A DNA stretch of 64,000 nt from JAXGQD01 sp040766665. GTDB lineage: Bacteria; Bacillota; Clostridia; Saccharofermentanales; Fastidiosipilaceae. Below the pieces are notes generated by a model that was not told the DNA's origin, ran no database searches, and saw nothing but the letters and a program-made list of their open reading frames with translations. Numbering within the stretch: the stretch's first letter is position 1; each line of letters opens with the position of its first letter. The stretch covers positions 186,001-250,000 of the forward strand of contig JAXGQD010000002.1 of assembly GCA_040766665.1 (NCBI GenBank), written 5' to 3'. A program made the translations under genes and the position numbers. Below are positions 16,974 to 26,438 of the stretch, piece after piece.

Positions 16974-17003
16974 CGTGGATAATGTGTATAACTCTGTGTA
17001 TAA
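16974..17003 (+). other. Three tandem DnaA boxes
   Basis: CGTGGATAA (16974), TGTGTATAA (16983) and TGTGTATAA (16995) are direct copies of the reverse complement of TTATNCACA; the last two are perfect matches and the first has one mismatch. An A/T-rich stretch of about 90 bases follows. They lie 46-75 bases upstream of the proA start. Confidence 0.55.
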
Positions 17004-17249
17004 CTGCAAAACAGCGCTTTTCCTTTTTTTCGCTCTGCAAAGGCTTATTTTAAGCAGTTTTTAGATTTGATTAACATATGTTCGAGAACACTTTTATTTT
17101 GCCATTTTGGCAAAACTCACTCATTTCAAGGTGTCAGAGCAAAGTCCTCAATAATGAATTTATGTTCTGTCCACATCAGGAGGACAAGTTGACATCTGCT
17201 ATGGAAATGTGCTTTGTCCTCTCCGTTTAAACAAATCAAACAACATTCC
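17004..17249. other. Spacer between proA and the methyltransferase
   Basis: A/T-rich DNA without a gene. It contains an imperfect inverted repeat (AGGACAAG near 17200 against CTTTGTCCT near 17212-17220) with no T run after it. Nothing else is recognisable. Confidence 0.4.
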
Positions 17250-18464
17250 CTAATAGAGTGGCTTGCGTTTGCCCGGCCGAAAGTACTGATATAAGTTGCA
17301 TTTTATCATGCCGTTATAAAGCTTGCGGCGCTTATCCGCACGATAACCGACCCAACGCTCAAAGTACTCATCCGCCGTGATCACACCCCAGTGCACCCCC
17401 TCGAATAGCTCCCCGTCGCGAAGCCAATGTTCGCCCATTTGTAGAGCCAGGTCCTGGGCGATTTCCTCATCCGCCATGCGTTCCCCATAAGGCGGGTTAC
17501 TCAACACCAGCACACGCTCTGTGCCACAATCCTCCGGCAGATTGGCAAAATCCACGCTGAAAGCATCCCGCACTTCAAATTGAATCCAATCCGCTACACC
17601 TGCGCGGCGGGCGTTGGCGCGCGCCAGTTCGACGGTTTCCGCGTCAATATCCGAAGCAAAAATGAAAGCTTGCGCAGGCGCAGGCGCTTGCTTTTCTTCA
17701 GCCTCAGTACGCAGTTTTGTAATGGCTGTTGAGGTCAAATAAGGCCAGTCTTCAAAAGCAAAACGTCGGTTCAGCCCCGGAGCGATGTGCGCCGCCTTTT
17801 GCGCCGCTTCGATTGCCAGTGTCCCCGAACCGCAAAACAAATCGACAAAAGCCTCATTGCCTTTTGCCGACCAGCGCATAATGTCCAGTAAGCCTGCCGC
17901 TAAGGTCTCTTTGATAGGTGCCTCATTGGCCAGAGGCCGGTAACCGCGCTTGTGCAAGCCCTCGCCGCTGGTCTCGACGCGTAGCGAGAGCTGATTGTTG
18001 ACCATGGCAAAACGAATGCCAATCTGGCCTTTCTCCTCTTCCTCCCGGATAAAGCTATCTTCTGGTAGCTGATGCACTTGCAGCAAGCGGCGAATAATGG
18101 CCTTTTTCAGTAGTCTCTGCATGGCAGGCACGCCAAAAAGTTTTGATTTACGCGAGTAACCGTTCAGAGTGAATTTCGCACCCAAAGGAATATAGTCTTC
18201 CCAAGGAAGTTGCACCGCTTGCTCAAAGAGCGCATCAAAATCCTCCGCCTCGAAATTGAAGAGCTCCACTAGGCAGCGCTCCGCAATGCGTAAGTACATA
18301 TTACAGCGGGCGATATGTTCTGCGAGTTGAACCTTCTCATCCGAAATCTCGAGCGTGAGTTGACCGTCTTCTGTACGTATGGCGGCGGGCTCATAACCGA
18401 GCTCAATCAGCTCGAAATAGAGCGGCTTCTCCAGTCCAAATAAAACAGGGAAAATGAGCTTCAT
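17250..18464 (-). CDS. THUMP-domain class I RNA methyltransferase (RlmL N-terminal/YpsC family)
   Basis: A 404-residue SAM-dependent methyltransferase, probably making an N2-methylguanine in 23S rRNA. Residues 1-60 form a ferredoxin-like part, about 65-165 the THUMP RNA-binding domain, and about 180-400 the catalytic Rossmann fold. Visible motifs are VDLFCGSGTLAIEAA (SAM loop), SDIDAETVELARANARRAG (acidic ribose-binding residue) and SNPPYGER, the NPPY motif of N2-guanine and N6-adenine enzymes. It is the single-domain Firmicute form, not the RlmKL fusion of enterobacteria. It stands alone on the minus strand. The exact target base is inferred from family. Confidence 0.9.
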   Translation of the reverse strand: MKLIFPVLFGLEKPLYFELIELGYEPAAIRTEDGQLTLEISDEKVQLAEHIARCNMYLRIAERCLVELFNFEAEDFDALFEQAVQLPWEDYIPLGAKFTLNGYSRKSKLFGVPAMQRLLKKAIIRRLLQVHQLPEDSFIREEEEKGQIGIRFAMVNNQLSLRVETSGEGLHKRGYRPLANEAPIKETLAAGLLDIMRWSAKGNEAFVDLFCGSGTLAIEAAQKAAHIAPGLNRRFAFEDWPYLTSTAITKLRTEAEEKQAPAPAQAFIFASDIDAETVELARANARRAGVADWIQFEVRDAFSVDFANLPEDCGTERVLVLSNPPYGERMADEEIAQDLALQMGEHWLRDGELFEGVHWGVITADEYFERWVGYRADKRRKLYNGMIKCNLYQYFRPGKRKPLY

Positions 18465-18578
18465 TCTCTTATCCTCGTATCCGTCAGCTTTATTAATAAT
18501 TGTCGGTTAAAAGCGGTTATCTGGCAACAGAGCGATGGTTTTGGAGTCGCATGGTGGGGCTCAATGCTATTTGAGAAT
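18465..18578. other. Spacer with a degenerate repeat
   Basis: The DNA next to the methyltransferase start carries a partial copy of the family-B repeat (GAGTCGCATGGTGGGGCTC near 18544). Nothing else is recognisable. Confidence 0.35.
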
Positions 18579-18604
18579 GTCGCGCTGCTTGGGCTGGCTA
18601 CGAC
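18579..18604 (+). repeat. Family-B palindromic repeat (single copy)
   Basis: GTCGCG ... TACGAC with inner GCT/GGC pairing, followed by TCCGC. Same family as the tandem array at 45315-45474. Confidence 0.6.
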
Positions 18605-18624
18605 TCCGCATCCTCAGGTCCGAA

Positions 18625-18680
18625 GTGCCAACATCGACGGGTAGCCAAGCGCAGTCTTGGCTGGGCGAATATCTTGGCAC
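18625..18680 (+). repeat. Family-A hairpin repeat
   Basis: A 56-bp element bounded by GTGCCAA and TTGGCAC, with the inner pair AGCCAAG/CTTGGCT and the shared core GACGGGTAGCCAAGCG. Three more copies lie at 30417-30609. Confidence 0.75.
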
Positions 18681-18832
18681 CACCCCCGAAGCAGAATCAG
18701 AATAAACTTAAACACCACCCCATCAGAAGCAAAATCCACTCGCATTTCCCAGCCTAAGCAGAGCGCAAGGGCGAAAAACATTCAAAATCTCATATATGGA
18801 CTATAGAATTATTGGATTTTGCATATATCCAA

Positions 18833-18861
18833 TTGACAAGCCCTCAGCCTAAAATGATATA
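18833..18861 (+). promoter_or_regulatory. Probable promoter of the XRE regulator
   Basis: TTGACA (18833) is followed after 17 bases by GATATA (18856). The regulator's start codon is about 77 bases downstream of the -10. Confidence 0.6.
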
Positions 18862-18937
18862 AGTATTTTAATACTACATTCCGTAAGAGATGCTGAGGGG
18901 CTTCTGATGAAGCAATGCACATGAGGGGGTAGCATTT

Positions 18938-19255
18938 ATGAGCAAGGCAGACAAATACGATCGCTCTGACGAACGCTTAAAGACCTATTCAAATCAGGCA
19001 ATAGGTCAAACGTTGAAGAAAATACGCAAACAGCGTGGCATGGCCTCTTCCGATGTCGCTTTTGAAGCGGACATCCATCCCTCTTACTATTCAATGCTGG
19101 AAAACGGAAAGAACTGCGTCTCGGTAAAAAAGCTTTCCGGCATTTGTCAGGTGCATCATTTATCACTCTCCGACTTTTTTCAGGTGGTGGAAGAAAGTCG
19201 CGATTCTTTTGATTATTTCTTAGAAGAGAAGGCAAAACCCTTGGGGCAAGACTGA
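18938..19255 (+). CDS. XRE-family HTH transcriptional regulator
   Basis: A 105-residue DNA-binding protein. Residues about 22-80 form a Cro/CI helix-turn-helix: IGQTLKKIRKQRGMASSDVA, then AFEADIHPSYYSMLENGK, with recognition helix around HPSYYSMLE, and DFF closing the five-helix fold. The C-terminal 25 residues are a charged tail with no known sensor. Ribosome site GAGGGGG seven bases upstream. It lies 35 bases before mutM on the same strand and could be co-transcribed. The target is unknown; autoregulation is possible. Confidence 0.85.
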   Translation: MSKADKYDRSDERLKTYSNQAIGQTLKKIRKQRGMASSDVAFEADIHPSYYSMLENGKNCVSVKKLSGICQVHHLSLSDFFQVVEESRDSFDYFLEEKAKPLGQD

Positions 19256-19290
19256 CACTTGCTTATAATGAGCCCATGGGGGAATAAGCA

Positions 19291-20367
19291 ATGCCGGAAT
19301 TACCCGAAGTGGAATCAGTCCGCCAAAGCCTTTTGGCAAAGGTGAAAAACAAAATAATCGTCAGTTTTGCCTGTGAACGTCCGGAGATTTTACTCCTCAG
19401 GGCGGAAGAAATCACGCGCGCGGATGTTTTGCTCTTTCGTCGTATCGAAGACATTGAACGTCGTGGCAAATATTTACTCTGGCGTCTCAGCGAGCGTATC
19501 TATGATATGCCAAAACCTAACACCGACATCGTGAACCATGAAATGATCAGCACCGGCAACCCTATCGATGGCAAAATAGACATCGACAGCGCCAATAACT
19601 TAGACAATAAAAAACTTATTTTGCTCATGCACCTGCGCATGACCGGGCGCTGCCTATACTACCCCGAAACGCTGAAAGGCGAAGCCCTTGCGGCGCACAC
19701 GCATATCCGCATGGGGCTGGCTGAATTTGACGACAATTGTAGTACAGAGATAAAAAGCATTTACACAGAACAAGCTGATCCGCAAACAAGTCACAAGCCT
19801 AGCCGTTTGCAGCCCGCCGGTGAAATCCGTTGGCAGGACGTCAGACGTTTTGGGCGCTGGGAGTTGTTTACGGAGGAGTCGTTTGAGAGCTGGGACAAGG
19901 GTGTGGCCACCTTGGGTTTGGAGCCTTTTGCCGAGGCGCTGAATGCTCAGTATCTTCAGCAATTTTCGCGCAAACATGCTAAACTGAAGCTTGCTCAGGT
20001 TCTGCTGGACCAACGCTGTATTGCGGGTTTGGGCAATATTTACGTACAGGAATTACTCTATTTGACGAGGTTCTCGCCGCTCAGCCAGGCGGCGGCCTTG
20101 AGTCTCAGAGATTGGGAAAAGATACGCGAGGCCATGCGCGCGTTGCTGAGTGAAGCGATTGCCGCACGGGGCACAAGTTTTAGTGATTATGTGGACGGGG
20201 ACGGCCTGACAGGTCGCTTTCAGGAGCGGCTCCATGTCTATGGCCGAAAGGGCAAAGCCTGTCGCAGTTGTGGTAAGCCCTTACAGGTGGCGGTTTTATC
20301 GGGCAGGCGGATGGTGTTTTGCCCACATTGTCAAAAATTAAAAGAGGTGCGGGCTAAGCGTGTTTAA
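19291..20367 (+). CDS. mutM: Formamidopyrimidine-DNA glycosylase with an internal insertion
   Basis: Base-excision repair enzyme that removes 8-oxoguanine and formamidopyrimidines. The catalytic N-terminus PELPEVE is intact (Pro2, Glu3), and the C-terminal zinc finger is CxxC...CxxC (CRSCGK ... CPHCQK). The helix-two-turn-helix (QVLLDQRCIAGLGNIYVQEL) is present. At 358 residues it is about 80 longer than usual; the extra residues fall in two low-conservation stretches at about 70-105 and 150-175, within the N-terminal domain. Start at 19291 after GGGGGAATAAGCA. Its last 8 bases overlap the next gene. Confidence 0.93.
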   Translation: MPELPEVESVRQSLLAKVKNKIIVSFACERPEILLLRAEEITRADVLLFRRIEDIERRGKYLLWRLSERIYDMPKPNTDIVNHEMISTGNPIDGKIDIDSANNLDNKKLILLMHLRMTGRCLYYPETLKGEALAAHTHIRMGLAEFDDNCSTEIKSIYTEQADPQTSHKPSRLQPAGEIRWQDVRRFGRWELFTEESFESWDKGVATLGLEPFAEALNAQYLQQFSRKHAKLKLAQVLLDQRCIAGLGNIYVQELLYLTRFSPLSQAAALSLRDWEKIREAMRALLSEAIAARGTSFSDYVDGDGLTGRFQERLHVYGRKGKACRSCGKPLQVAVLSGRRMVFCPHCQKLKEVRAKRV

Positions 20368-21952
20368 ATTACTGATTGCCGAAGATGAAGTCTTAGCAAG
20401 AGAAGCGATTGAACGCAGTATTGACTTTGCGGCATTAAATTTTGACTTGGTCGCCTCCTGTGAAGACGGGCGTGAAGCCTGGGAAGCCTATCAGCGAGAA
20501 TTGCCGGACCTCGTTTTAACCGATATCAATATGCCTAATATGTCCGGGCTGGAGTTGGCGAAAGCCATCAGTGAAGATCCGCACGATTGTCGGGTTGTCA
20601 TTCTGACTGGTCATGACCGTTTCGATTACGCCAGGCAGGCCATCTCTTACCAAGTAACCGACTATTTACTTAAACCCGTTACGCCTAAAGAACTGCGGCA
20701 AATGCTCAGTAAACAAGCGGCTATCCTGGAAGAAAACGCCGGCAAAAAAGCCTTGCTGCAAGCGCAGATCAGCCAAAGTTACCGCACCGAATCCCTGGCC
20801 ATGAATCAGCTGCTCAATCAGTTCATTTCCGGAAACCTCGATCCTAAGGTTTTGGAGGCGAGGGATGAAAGCCTGCACAAACTTTTAAGTAAGAAGCACT
20901 TTCGCATTGCTTTGTTGAATCACAATACGAGTGTAAAACGACTTGATGAACTGAAACTCAGCAAGCAAGACGTGCAGTTTTTACTTTTTAATCTCGCGGA
21001 TGAAATGGCCGAAAAGCAGACCGAACTGACTGTGTTCCAGGCCGTTGAAAACCCGATTGTGGTTTTGGCTGGTGGAGACAACGAGCACGCGTTGGAAATT
21101 TTGCTGGTTAAGTTTATTGAGAACTTGCATGAGACTTTTGCCGAACTGACCATGCTGAGTTTTAAAGCAGGATATAGCCTCTCCTCTACCCTTGAAAACA
21201 TTGCTCAGGCCAAAGAACAGGCGGATTTGGCGCTGTCTTTTGCCGTGGAGATGGGTGCTGAAAATACGATTTCCTATAGTGAACTTTCGCGACTCACGCT
21301 ACAAACCTTGGTGCACAGCCACGAAATGCTCGTGCAAACGTTGGAAACGCAAAACGGTAAGGGGCTGCAGGCTGCGGTTGCCGACTTTGTCAGTGCCTTG
21401 CGTCTGGCACAACTGAAGCCGGAGGAGCGGCACGGTTATGTGCAGAAACTGATAGACGAATTGCAGGAAAAACATCATCTGGCGCCGAATGCGGATCTGC
21501 CTATTTTTGATGCTCTGAGCGTTTTCAACAGTGATTTATCCATACTGCAAAACACGCTTTATCGGCAATTAGAGTCAAAACGCGAACAGGAAAGCACGGG
21601 CAAACCGCAAAGTGCCAAGGAAATCGTCATGGCGGCCCGGCATTATATCGAGCGAAACTATTCCGATAACGGCCTCTCACTCATTACCCTTTGCAATAAG
21701 CTCAACGTGAGCATGAGTTATTTTTCTAGCATTTTCAAAACGGAGACCGGCATGACATTTGTCGAGTACCTTACCGAGACAAGGATGCGTAACGCCAAAA
21801 AACTGCTCACGGAAAGCAATTTAATGCTCTATACGGTGGCGGAACGGGTCGGCTATGATTCGGCGGCTTATTTCACCGCCGCTTTTAAAAAGAATATCGG
21901 TGTCACACCTAAAGAATACCGTAAGCGCTTCAGTCTGGAGGGCCGCATTTGA
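20360..21952 (+). CDS. AraC-type response regulator (YesN family)
   Basis: A 530-residue transcription factor. The receiver domain (1-120) has acidic residues E8-D9, phospho-acceptor Asp55 in VLTDINMPN, Thr at TGHD and Lys in LLKPVTP. A long middle region (about 130-410) is typical of YesN-like regulators. The end (about 425-525) is an AraC DNA-binding domain with two helix-turn-helix units (LCNKLNVSMSYFSSIFK and VAERVGYDSAAYFTAAFKK). GTG start at 20360 overlaps mutM by 8 bases; the next gene starts within its stop (ATGA-type overlap). It probably activates the sugar transporter genes downstream when phosphorylated by the adjacent kinase. Confidence 0.93.
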   Translation: MFKLLIAEDEVLAREAIERSIDFAALNFDLVASCEDGREAWEAYQRELPDLVLTDINMPNMSGLELAKAISEDPHDCRVVILTGHDRFDYARQAISYQVTDYLLKPVTPKELRQMLSKQAAILEENAGKKALLQAQISQSYRTESLAMNQLLNQFISGNLDPKVLEARDESLHKLLSKKHFRIALLNHNTSVKRLDELKLSKQDVQFLLFNLADEMAEKQTELTVFQAVENPIVVLAGGDNEHALEILLVKFIENLHETFAELTMLSFKAGYSLSSTLENIAQAKEQADLALSFAVEMGAENTISYSELSRLTLQTLVHSHEMLVQTLETQNGKGLQAAVADFVSALRLAQLKPEERHGYVQKLIDELQEKHHLAPNADLPIFDALSVFNSDLSILQNTLYRQLESKREQESTGKPQSAKEIVMAARHYIERNYSDNGLSLITLCNKLNVSMSYFSSIFKTETGMTFVEYLTETRMRNAKKLLTESNLMLYTVAERVGYDSAAYFTAAFKKNIGVTPKEYRKRFSLEGRI

Positions 21953-23769
21953 TGCCATCCGGAAGTATTCGCAATCGCATCCTGGCTGTTTTCTTTGTGG
22001 CTTTTTTGGTTTTGCTGCTGGTGTTTTTACCGGTAGTAAGCAGCCTGATTCAAAACCTGCTCAAGACGAACGCAACTTCATTCACGCGCCAAATGCTCTT
22101 TCAAGTGAATAACAGCATTGATATCTATGTGGACGAGATGCATCACATTTCCGAATTTATCATTGACAGCCCTGATATCATCGAAAGCCTGAAAACGGAC
22201 GGAGCGGCGGTTAACGATCGCGCCCGCAAGGTGCTTGATACGGTCCAGGGCTTTCGTCCGGACTTTATCTCCGTTGCCCTCTTCACACCGGATGGGCGTT
22301 TTCTCAGTGGCCGCGATAACCTGCGCCTCAATAGTAACTGGGATTACCATGAGATGGATTGGTACGTCGACGCGCTGGCGGCAGAAGGCAGTGCCGTCCT
22401 TTCGGCTTCGCATGTCAGCCACCTCTTTGCCGGAGAGTACCCCTGGGTGGTATCTTTGAGCCGTGCCGTTTACAGCAATAACAAGCTTTTGGGTGTGCTC
22501 CTGATTGATCTGAATTATGCTCAAATTGAAGCGATTTGCAGTGACCTGAATTTAGCCAATGATGGTTATGTGTTTATTCTTGGCAAAAACAACGAACTCG
22601 TTTACCATCCGCAACAACAGCTCATCTACAGCGGTATCAAGAGCGAACCCATCCAGCGTATCCCCACAGACGGCAGTGCTTTCGAGGACAACATGACTCA
22701 AAGCATCTACCTCGGCGAAAGTTCGGGTGACTACGGTTGGACCGTCGTCGGTGTGGTCAACACCAAAAACTTCTTCCCCATTCAACCTTTGCTCTGGGGG
22801 GCTTTTGCCATCCTGATCACCTTCTTCCTGCTGGTTTATCTGGCGGTGAATCTCATCGTCAAATACAACATCCACCTGCCGCTCAAAGACCTGAATGCCT
22901 CCATTAAGGCCTTTCAGTCCGGCTATTTTGGTGCACGTGCCAATATCCACGCTCATAACGAACTCGATTTGGTCGGTGAAACCTTCAATACGATGACCGC
23001 GCGTATCGAAACGCTGATGTCTGATACCAAACGGATTGCCGAAGAAAAACGGCGTAGCGAACTGCAAACCCTGCAGGCGCAAATCCGCCCGCATTTTCTC
23101 TATAACACCCTCGAATCCATTATCTGGACGGCAGAGCTCGGCAACAACGATGACGTCATCGAGATGACTTCATCGCTCTCGAAGCTATTGCGCGCTGCCA
23201 ACGCCGATGCCGATCATCTGATTACGCTGCGGCAGGAGATGGATTACGCCAACCACTATCTGATTATCCAGAAAATGCGCTATCGCGAAAAACTGCAGTA
23301 CTTCCTGCAATTGCCGGAGGAACTGGAGAGCGCGCGGGTTTTACAATTATGCATCCAGCCATTGGTGGAAAACGCGCTTTATCACGGCCTTAAACCGCTT
23401 AAAGAAGGTGGTAAAATAAGCGTCTCCGCCTGGTCCTGTGAAAATGAATTGCTAATTCGGGTCGCGGATAACGGTATCGGTCTGGACATCGACTCTTTCT
23501 CCGAGGAAAGCGCCCTGCCCCGGGTCAGCCCGCTCTCTGAGGGTGGCATCGGTTTGGCCAATGTCCAGGAGCGCCTGCAGCTCTACTTCGGTCCCGAGTA
23601 CGGCCTGAGCTTTATCAGTCGCGGCAAAAGACGCAGTAAAAAATCGCCTGACTGCATTGAGCGTTTACTGACGGAAGCCCCGGCTATACCGTTTACGGCT
23701 GAAACCAGCATCATCTTACATCTGCCGCTTTTGCGTGAAGAAGGAATTGCGGAGGTTTTGCCACGATGA
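21952..23769 (+). CDS. Sensor histidine kinase (YesM/LytS-type, HPK7)
   Basis: A 605-residue membrane kinase. Helix 1 is at about 10-30, an extracellular dCache-like sensor at about 35-270, helix 2 at about 280-303, then HAMP (305-360). The phospho-acceptor His381 lies in QAQIRPHFLYNTLESI, and the HATPase_c domain follows (VENALYHGLKP, VADNGIGLD, GGIGLANVQERL). ATG at 21952 shares bases with the preceding stop. Its own stop overlaps the start of the next gene by 4 bases, so kinase, regulator and binding protein are made together. The ligand is probably a sugar presented by the next gene's product. Confidence 0.94.
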   Translation: MPSGSIRNRILAVFFVAFLVLLLVFLPVVSSLIQNLLKTNATSFTRQMLFQVNNSIDIYVDEMHHISEFIIDSPDIIESLKTDGAAVNDRARKVLDTVQGFRPDFISVALFTPDGRFLSGRDNLRLNSNWDYHEMDWYVDALAAEGSAVLSASHVSHLFAGEYPWVVSLSRAVYSNNKLLGVLLIDLNYAQIEAICSDLNLANDGYVFILGKNNELVYHPQQQLIYSGIKSEPIQRIPTDGSAFEDNMTQSIYLGESSGDYGWTVVGVVNTKNFFPIQPLLWGAFAILITFFLLVYLAVNLIVKYNIHLPLKDLNASIKAFQSGYFGARANIHAHNELDLVGETFNTMTARIETLMSDTKRIAEEKRRSELQTLQAQIRPHFLYNTLESIIWTAELGNNDDVIEMTSSLSKLLRAANADADHLITLRQEMDYANHYLIIQKMRYREKLQYFLQLPEELESARVLQLCIQPLVENALYHGLKPLKEGGKISVSAWSCENELLIRVADNGIGLDIDSFSEESALPRVSPLSEGGIGLANVQERLQLYFGPEYGLSFISRGKRRSKKSPDCIERLLTEAPAIPFTAETSIILHLPLLREEGIAEVLPR

Positions 23770-24806
23770 AACTTTTCAAAGACAGTGAAAACCGGACCGC
23801 CTCCCCCGACCGCCGCGCCCAGCAAATAACCCGTTTTATGTTGATTGTGCTCCTCTTGGTTGTGCTCGTGGCTTTGGTGCGCTGGGGCTTAAGCCGTTCC
23901 GCTGCCCAAAGCGAAGCACACAACGTGTATTTTGTCGGTAAAACCCAAGACATGAGTATCGAATTCTGGCGCACCCTTGACGAAGGGCTCAATGACGCAG
24001 CCAAGGAATTCAATGTCAATGTGACTTTCCTGAAAGCCACGGACGAATCGCATATCGATGAAAACCGCATCTTTTTCGAAGAAGCGGTGGCGGCTAAACC
24101 GGAATTAATCATCCTCTCGGCCTCGGATGCGGTCGCCTTGGCGGACAGTGTCGCCACAGCGGTCAAAAACGGACAAAAAGTGATCATGCTCGACTCCGAT
24201 GTAGAGCGCACGGAAGGTGCAGAACCGCTCTCTCTTATAGCGACGAACAACCGCGTAGCCGGGCAAAATATCGCCGCCTTTTTAGTGGAGGATTTGCAGC
24301 CCGACGCCCATATTGTCATCATCGTGCAACAGGTGGGCATGGCTACGGCGGACCAGCGCAGACAAGGCGCGCTCGACGTACTCGAGGAAAAAGGCTTCAG
24401 TCATATCACTACCATTGATGCGCACAGTTCTAAAGAAACAGCCAAAACTGCCTTGCTGGACTTACTGGCTGAAACAAAAGTTGACGCGGTCATCGCGGTC
24501 AACGAATACACCACGGAGGCGGCGGCTTTTGCCCTTAAAGAAGCCTCTATGGACGGCAAAATCCCCCTCGTCGGCATCGACAGCTCCCGAGCGCTCGTGC
24601 CCTTTATCGAAGATGGAACAATCAAAGCATCGGTGGTTCAGCAACCTTACAACATCGGGTATCTCAGCCTAAAAGCGGCGGTCGAAGTGCTCGACGGCAA
24701 GCAAATCTCGTCACAAATCGATGTGGATTCCAAACTGATTACCAAGGATGTGCTCTACTTGCCGGAAAACCAGAAGCTGCTTTTTCCCTTCCAAATCACA
24801 GACTGA
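23766..24806 (+). CDS. Membrane-anchored periplasmic-binding-protein-like sugar sensor
   Basis: A 346-residue type I periplasmic-binding-protein fold (ribose/galactose-binding class). One uncleaved-looking membrane helix (about residues 23-41) and no lipobox follow a basic N-terminus, so the domain is held at the outer face. Ligand-fold motifs include EFWRTLDEGLNDAAKEF, LIILSASDAVALADSV, VIMLDSDV and VGIDSS. It overlaps the kinase gene by 4 bases and precedes a full importer that has its own lipoprotein receptor (27519-28712). I infer that it binds sugar and signals to the kinase, as in three-component sugar-sensing systems, rather than feeding transport. Confidence 0.82.
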   Translation: MKLFKDSENRTASPDRRAQQITRFMLIVLLLVVLVALVRWGLSRSAAQSEAHNVYFVGKTQDMSIEFWRTLDEGLNDAAKEFNVNVTFLKATDESHIDENRIFFEEAVAAKPELIILSASDAVALADSVATAVKNGQKVIMLDSDVERTEGAEPLSLIATNNRVAGQNIAAFLVEDLQPDAHIVIIVQQVGMATADQRRQGALDVLEEKGFSHITTIDAHSSKETAKTALLDLLAETKVDAVIAVNEYTTEAAAFALKEASMDGKIPLVGIDSSRALVPFIEDGTIKASVVQQPYNIGYLSLKAAVEVLDGKQISSQIDVDSKLITKDVLYLPENQKLLFPFQITD

Positions 24807-24925
24807 TTTCTTTCCACAAAAATTACAAAATCAGATGATTTTTATAGTTCTTCGGAAATTTTCACAATTTTGTCATATTCAATCTTGTTACCATAAGGTC
24901 ACTAAGTTTTTGCGGAGGTGAGATT

Positions 24926-26419
24926 TTGGGAAAAACAATTCTGGAAATGAAGAACATTTCCAAGGGCTTTCCGGGTGTCCAAGCACTGGCCAACGTGCAA
25001 TTTGATTTGCGTGAAGGTGAAGTGCATGCGCTGATGGGGGAAAACGGCGCGGGGAAATCCACACTTATGAAAGTTCTGACCGGCATCTACGAAAAGGACG
25101 AGGGGGAAATCTTTTTTATGGGGAAGCCTGTGAGCTTCCACAATACCAGCGAGTCTTTGGCGGCAGGTATTTCGATGGTGCATCAAGAGCTGAACACCAT
25201 GAACCATCTGACAGTGGCCAAAAACATCTTCATTGGACGCGAGCCTAAAAAAGGCATGTTCATCGATGATGAAAAGATGATTGAAGATTCGGAAGAACTC
25301 TTCAAAACCCTTAATGTCGACATCAATCCACGTGCGAAAATGGGCGATCTGACTGTCGGTAAACAGCAGATGTGCGAAATCGCCAAGGCCATCTCCCATG
25401 AGGCCAAGCTGATTGTTTTCGATGAACCTTCAGCAGCGCTCACCGAAACCGAAATCGAAGAATTGTTCAAAGTTATCCGCAGTTTACGTGAAAAGAACAT
25501 TGGCATGATCTACATCACCCACCGTATGGACGAAGTGGGCGTCATCACCGACCGCGTCACGGTTATGCGTGACGGCGAATACGTCGGAACCAAAGACACC
25601 GCCTCCATTACCAAATCCGACATCATCCAGATGATGGTGGGACGTGTCGTTTACGAAGATCCTAAAACACAAAGCAATGTCAGTAGCGACGCTCCCGTTA
25701 TTTTGGAAGTACGCGACCTGAACGCCGGCCGCATGGTTAAAAACGTTTCCTTTAACCTGCATAAAGGTGAAATCTTAGGCTTCTCCGGCCTTATGGGCGC
25801 CGGAAGAACGGAAACCGCCCGCGCCATCTTCGGTGCCGACAAGCGTGATTCCGGACAAATCTTCATCAACGGCAAAGAAGTCAACATCACCTGCCCCGCC
25901 GACGCAGTCAATAACGGTATCGGCTATCTTTCCGAAGACCGCAAACGCTACGGCGTTATCACCGGCATGTCTGTCGTTGAAAACACCACCATGGCCGCAT
26001 TGGACAAATTCTGTTCCGGTCTGGTCATTAATCAGGGCAAAGAAAAAGACGTCGCCCAAGATTATGTTTCCGCCTTAAAAACCAAAACGCCGAGTGTCAA
26101 ACAACAACTACGCAAACTCTCCGGAGGCAACCAACAAAAAGTCGTTATCGCGAAATGGCTCACCGCTGACAGTGAAATCCTCATTTTTGACGAACCCACA
26201 CGCGGTATCGATGTCGGTGCCAAATCAGAAATATATGAACTGATGACTCAGTTAGTCAAAGAAGGCAAATCCATTATTATGATTTCTTCCGAGTTGACTG
26301 AAATCCTGCGTATGAGCGATCGCATCGTCGTGATGTGTGAAGGCCGTAAAACAGGAGAACTGGATATTTCTGAAGCTACACAAGAAAGCATCATGCATCT
26401 CGCGACCATGCGAGAGTAA
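24926..26419 (+). CDS. Sugar ABC transporter ATP-binding protein (RbsA/MglA type)
   Basis: A 497-residue tandem ATPase of the carbohydrate uptake CUT2 family. The N-terminal half has Walker A GENGAGKST, a Walker B (LIVFDEPSAAL) and a signature around LTVGKQQM. The C-terminal half lacks a full Walker A (GLMGAGRTE), as usual in CUT2, but has LSGGNQQK and LIFDEPTRGID. TTG start at 24926 with GGAGG seven bases before. It follows the sensor operon by 119 bases; a weak promoter (TTGTCA, 17 bases, ATAAGG) may lie in that gap. Permease and binding protein follow. The substrate is a monosaccharide, not determined. Confidence 0.93.
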   Translation: MGKTILEMKNISKGFPGVQALANVQFDLREGEVHALMGENGAGKSTLMKVLTGIYEKDEGEIFFMGKPVSFHNTSESLAAGISMVHQELNTMNHLTVAKNIFIGREPKKGMFIDDEKMIEDSEELFKTLNVDINPRAKMGDLTVGKQQMCEIAKAISHEAKLIVFDEPSAALTETEIEELFKVIRSLREKNIGMIYITHRMDEVGVITDRVTVMRDGEYVGTKDTASITKSDIIQMMVGRVVYEDPKTQSNVSSDAPVILEVRDLNAGRMVKNVSFNLHKGEILGFSGLMGAGRTETARAIFGADKRDSGQIFINGKEVNITCPADAVNNGIGYLSEDRKRYGVITGMSVVENTTMAALDKFCSGLVINQGKEKDVAQDYVSALKTKTPSVKQQLRKLSGGNQQKVVIAKWLTADSEILIFDEPTRGIDVGAKSEIYELMTQLVKEGKSIIMISSELTEILRMSDRIVVMCEGRKTGELDISEATQESIMHLATMRE

Positions 26420-26438
26420 ATAGAGGAAGGTAGTTGTA

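Noticed and set aside
16974..17090. Chromosomal origin oriC
   Set aside because: Only three boxes, no dnaA/dnaN neighbours and no clear unwinding element; more likely an accessory DnaA site.
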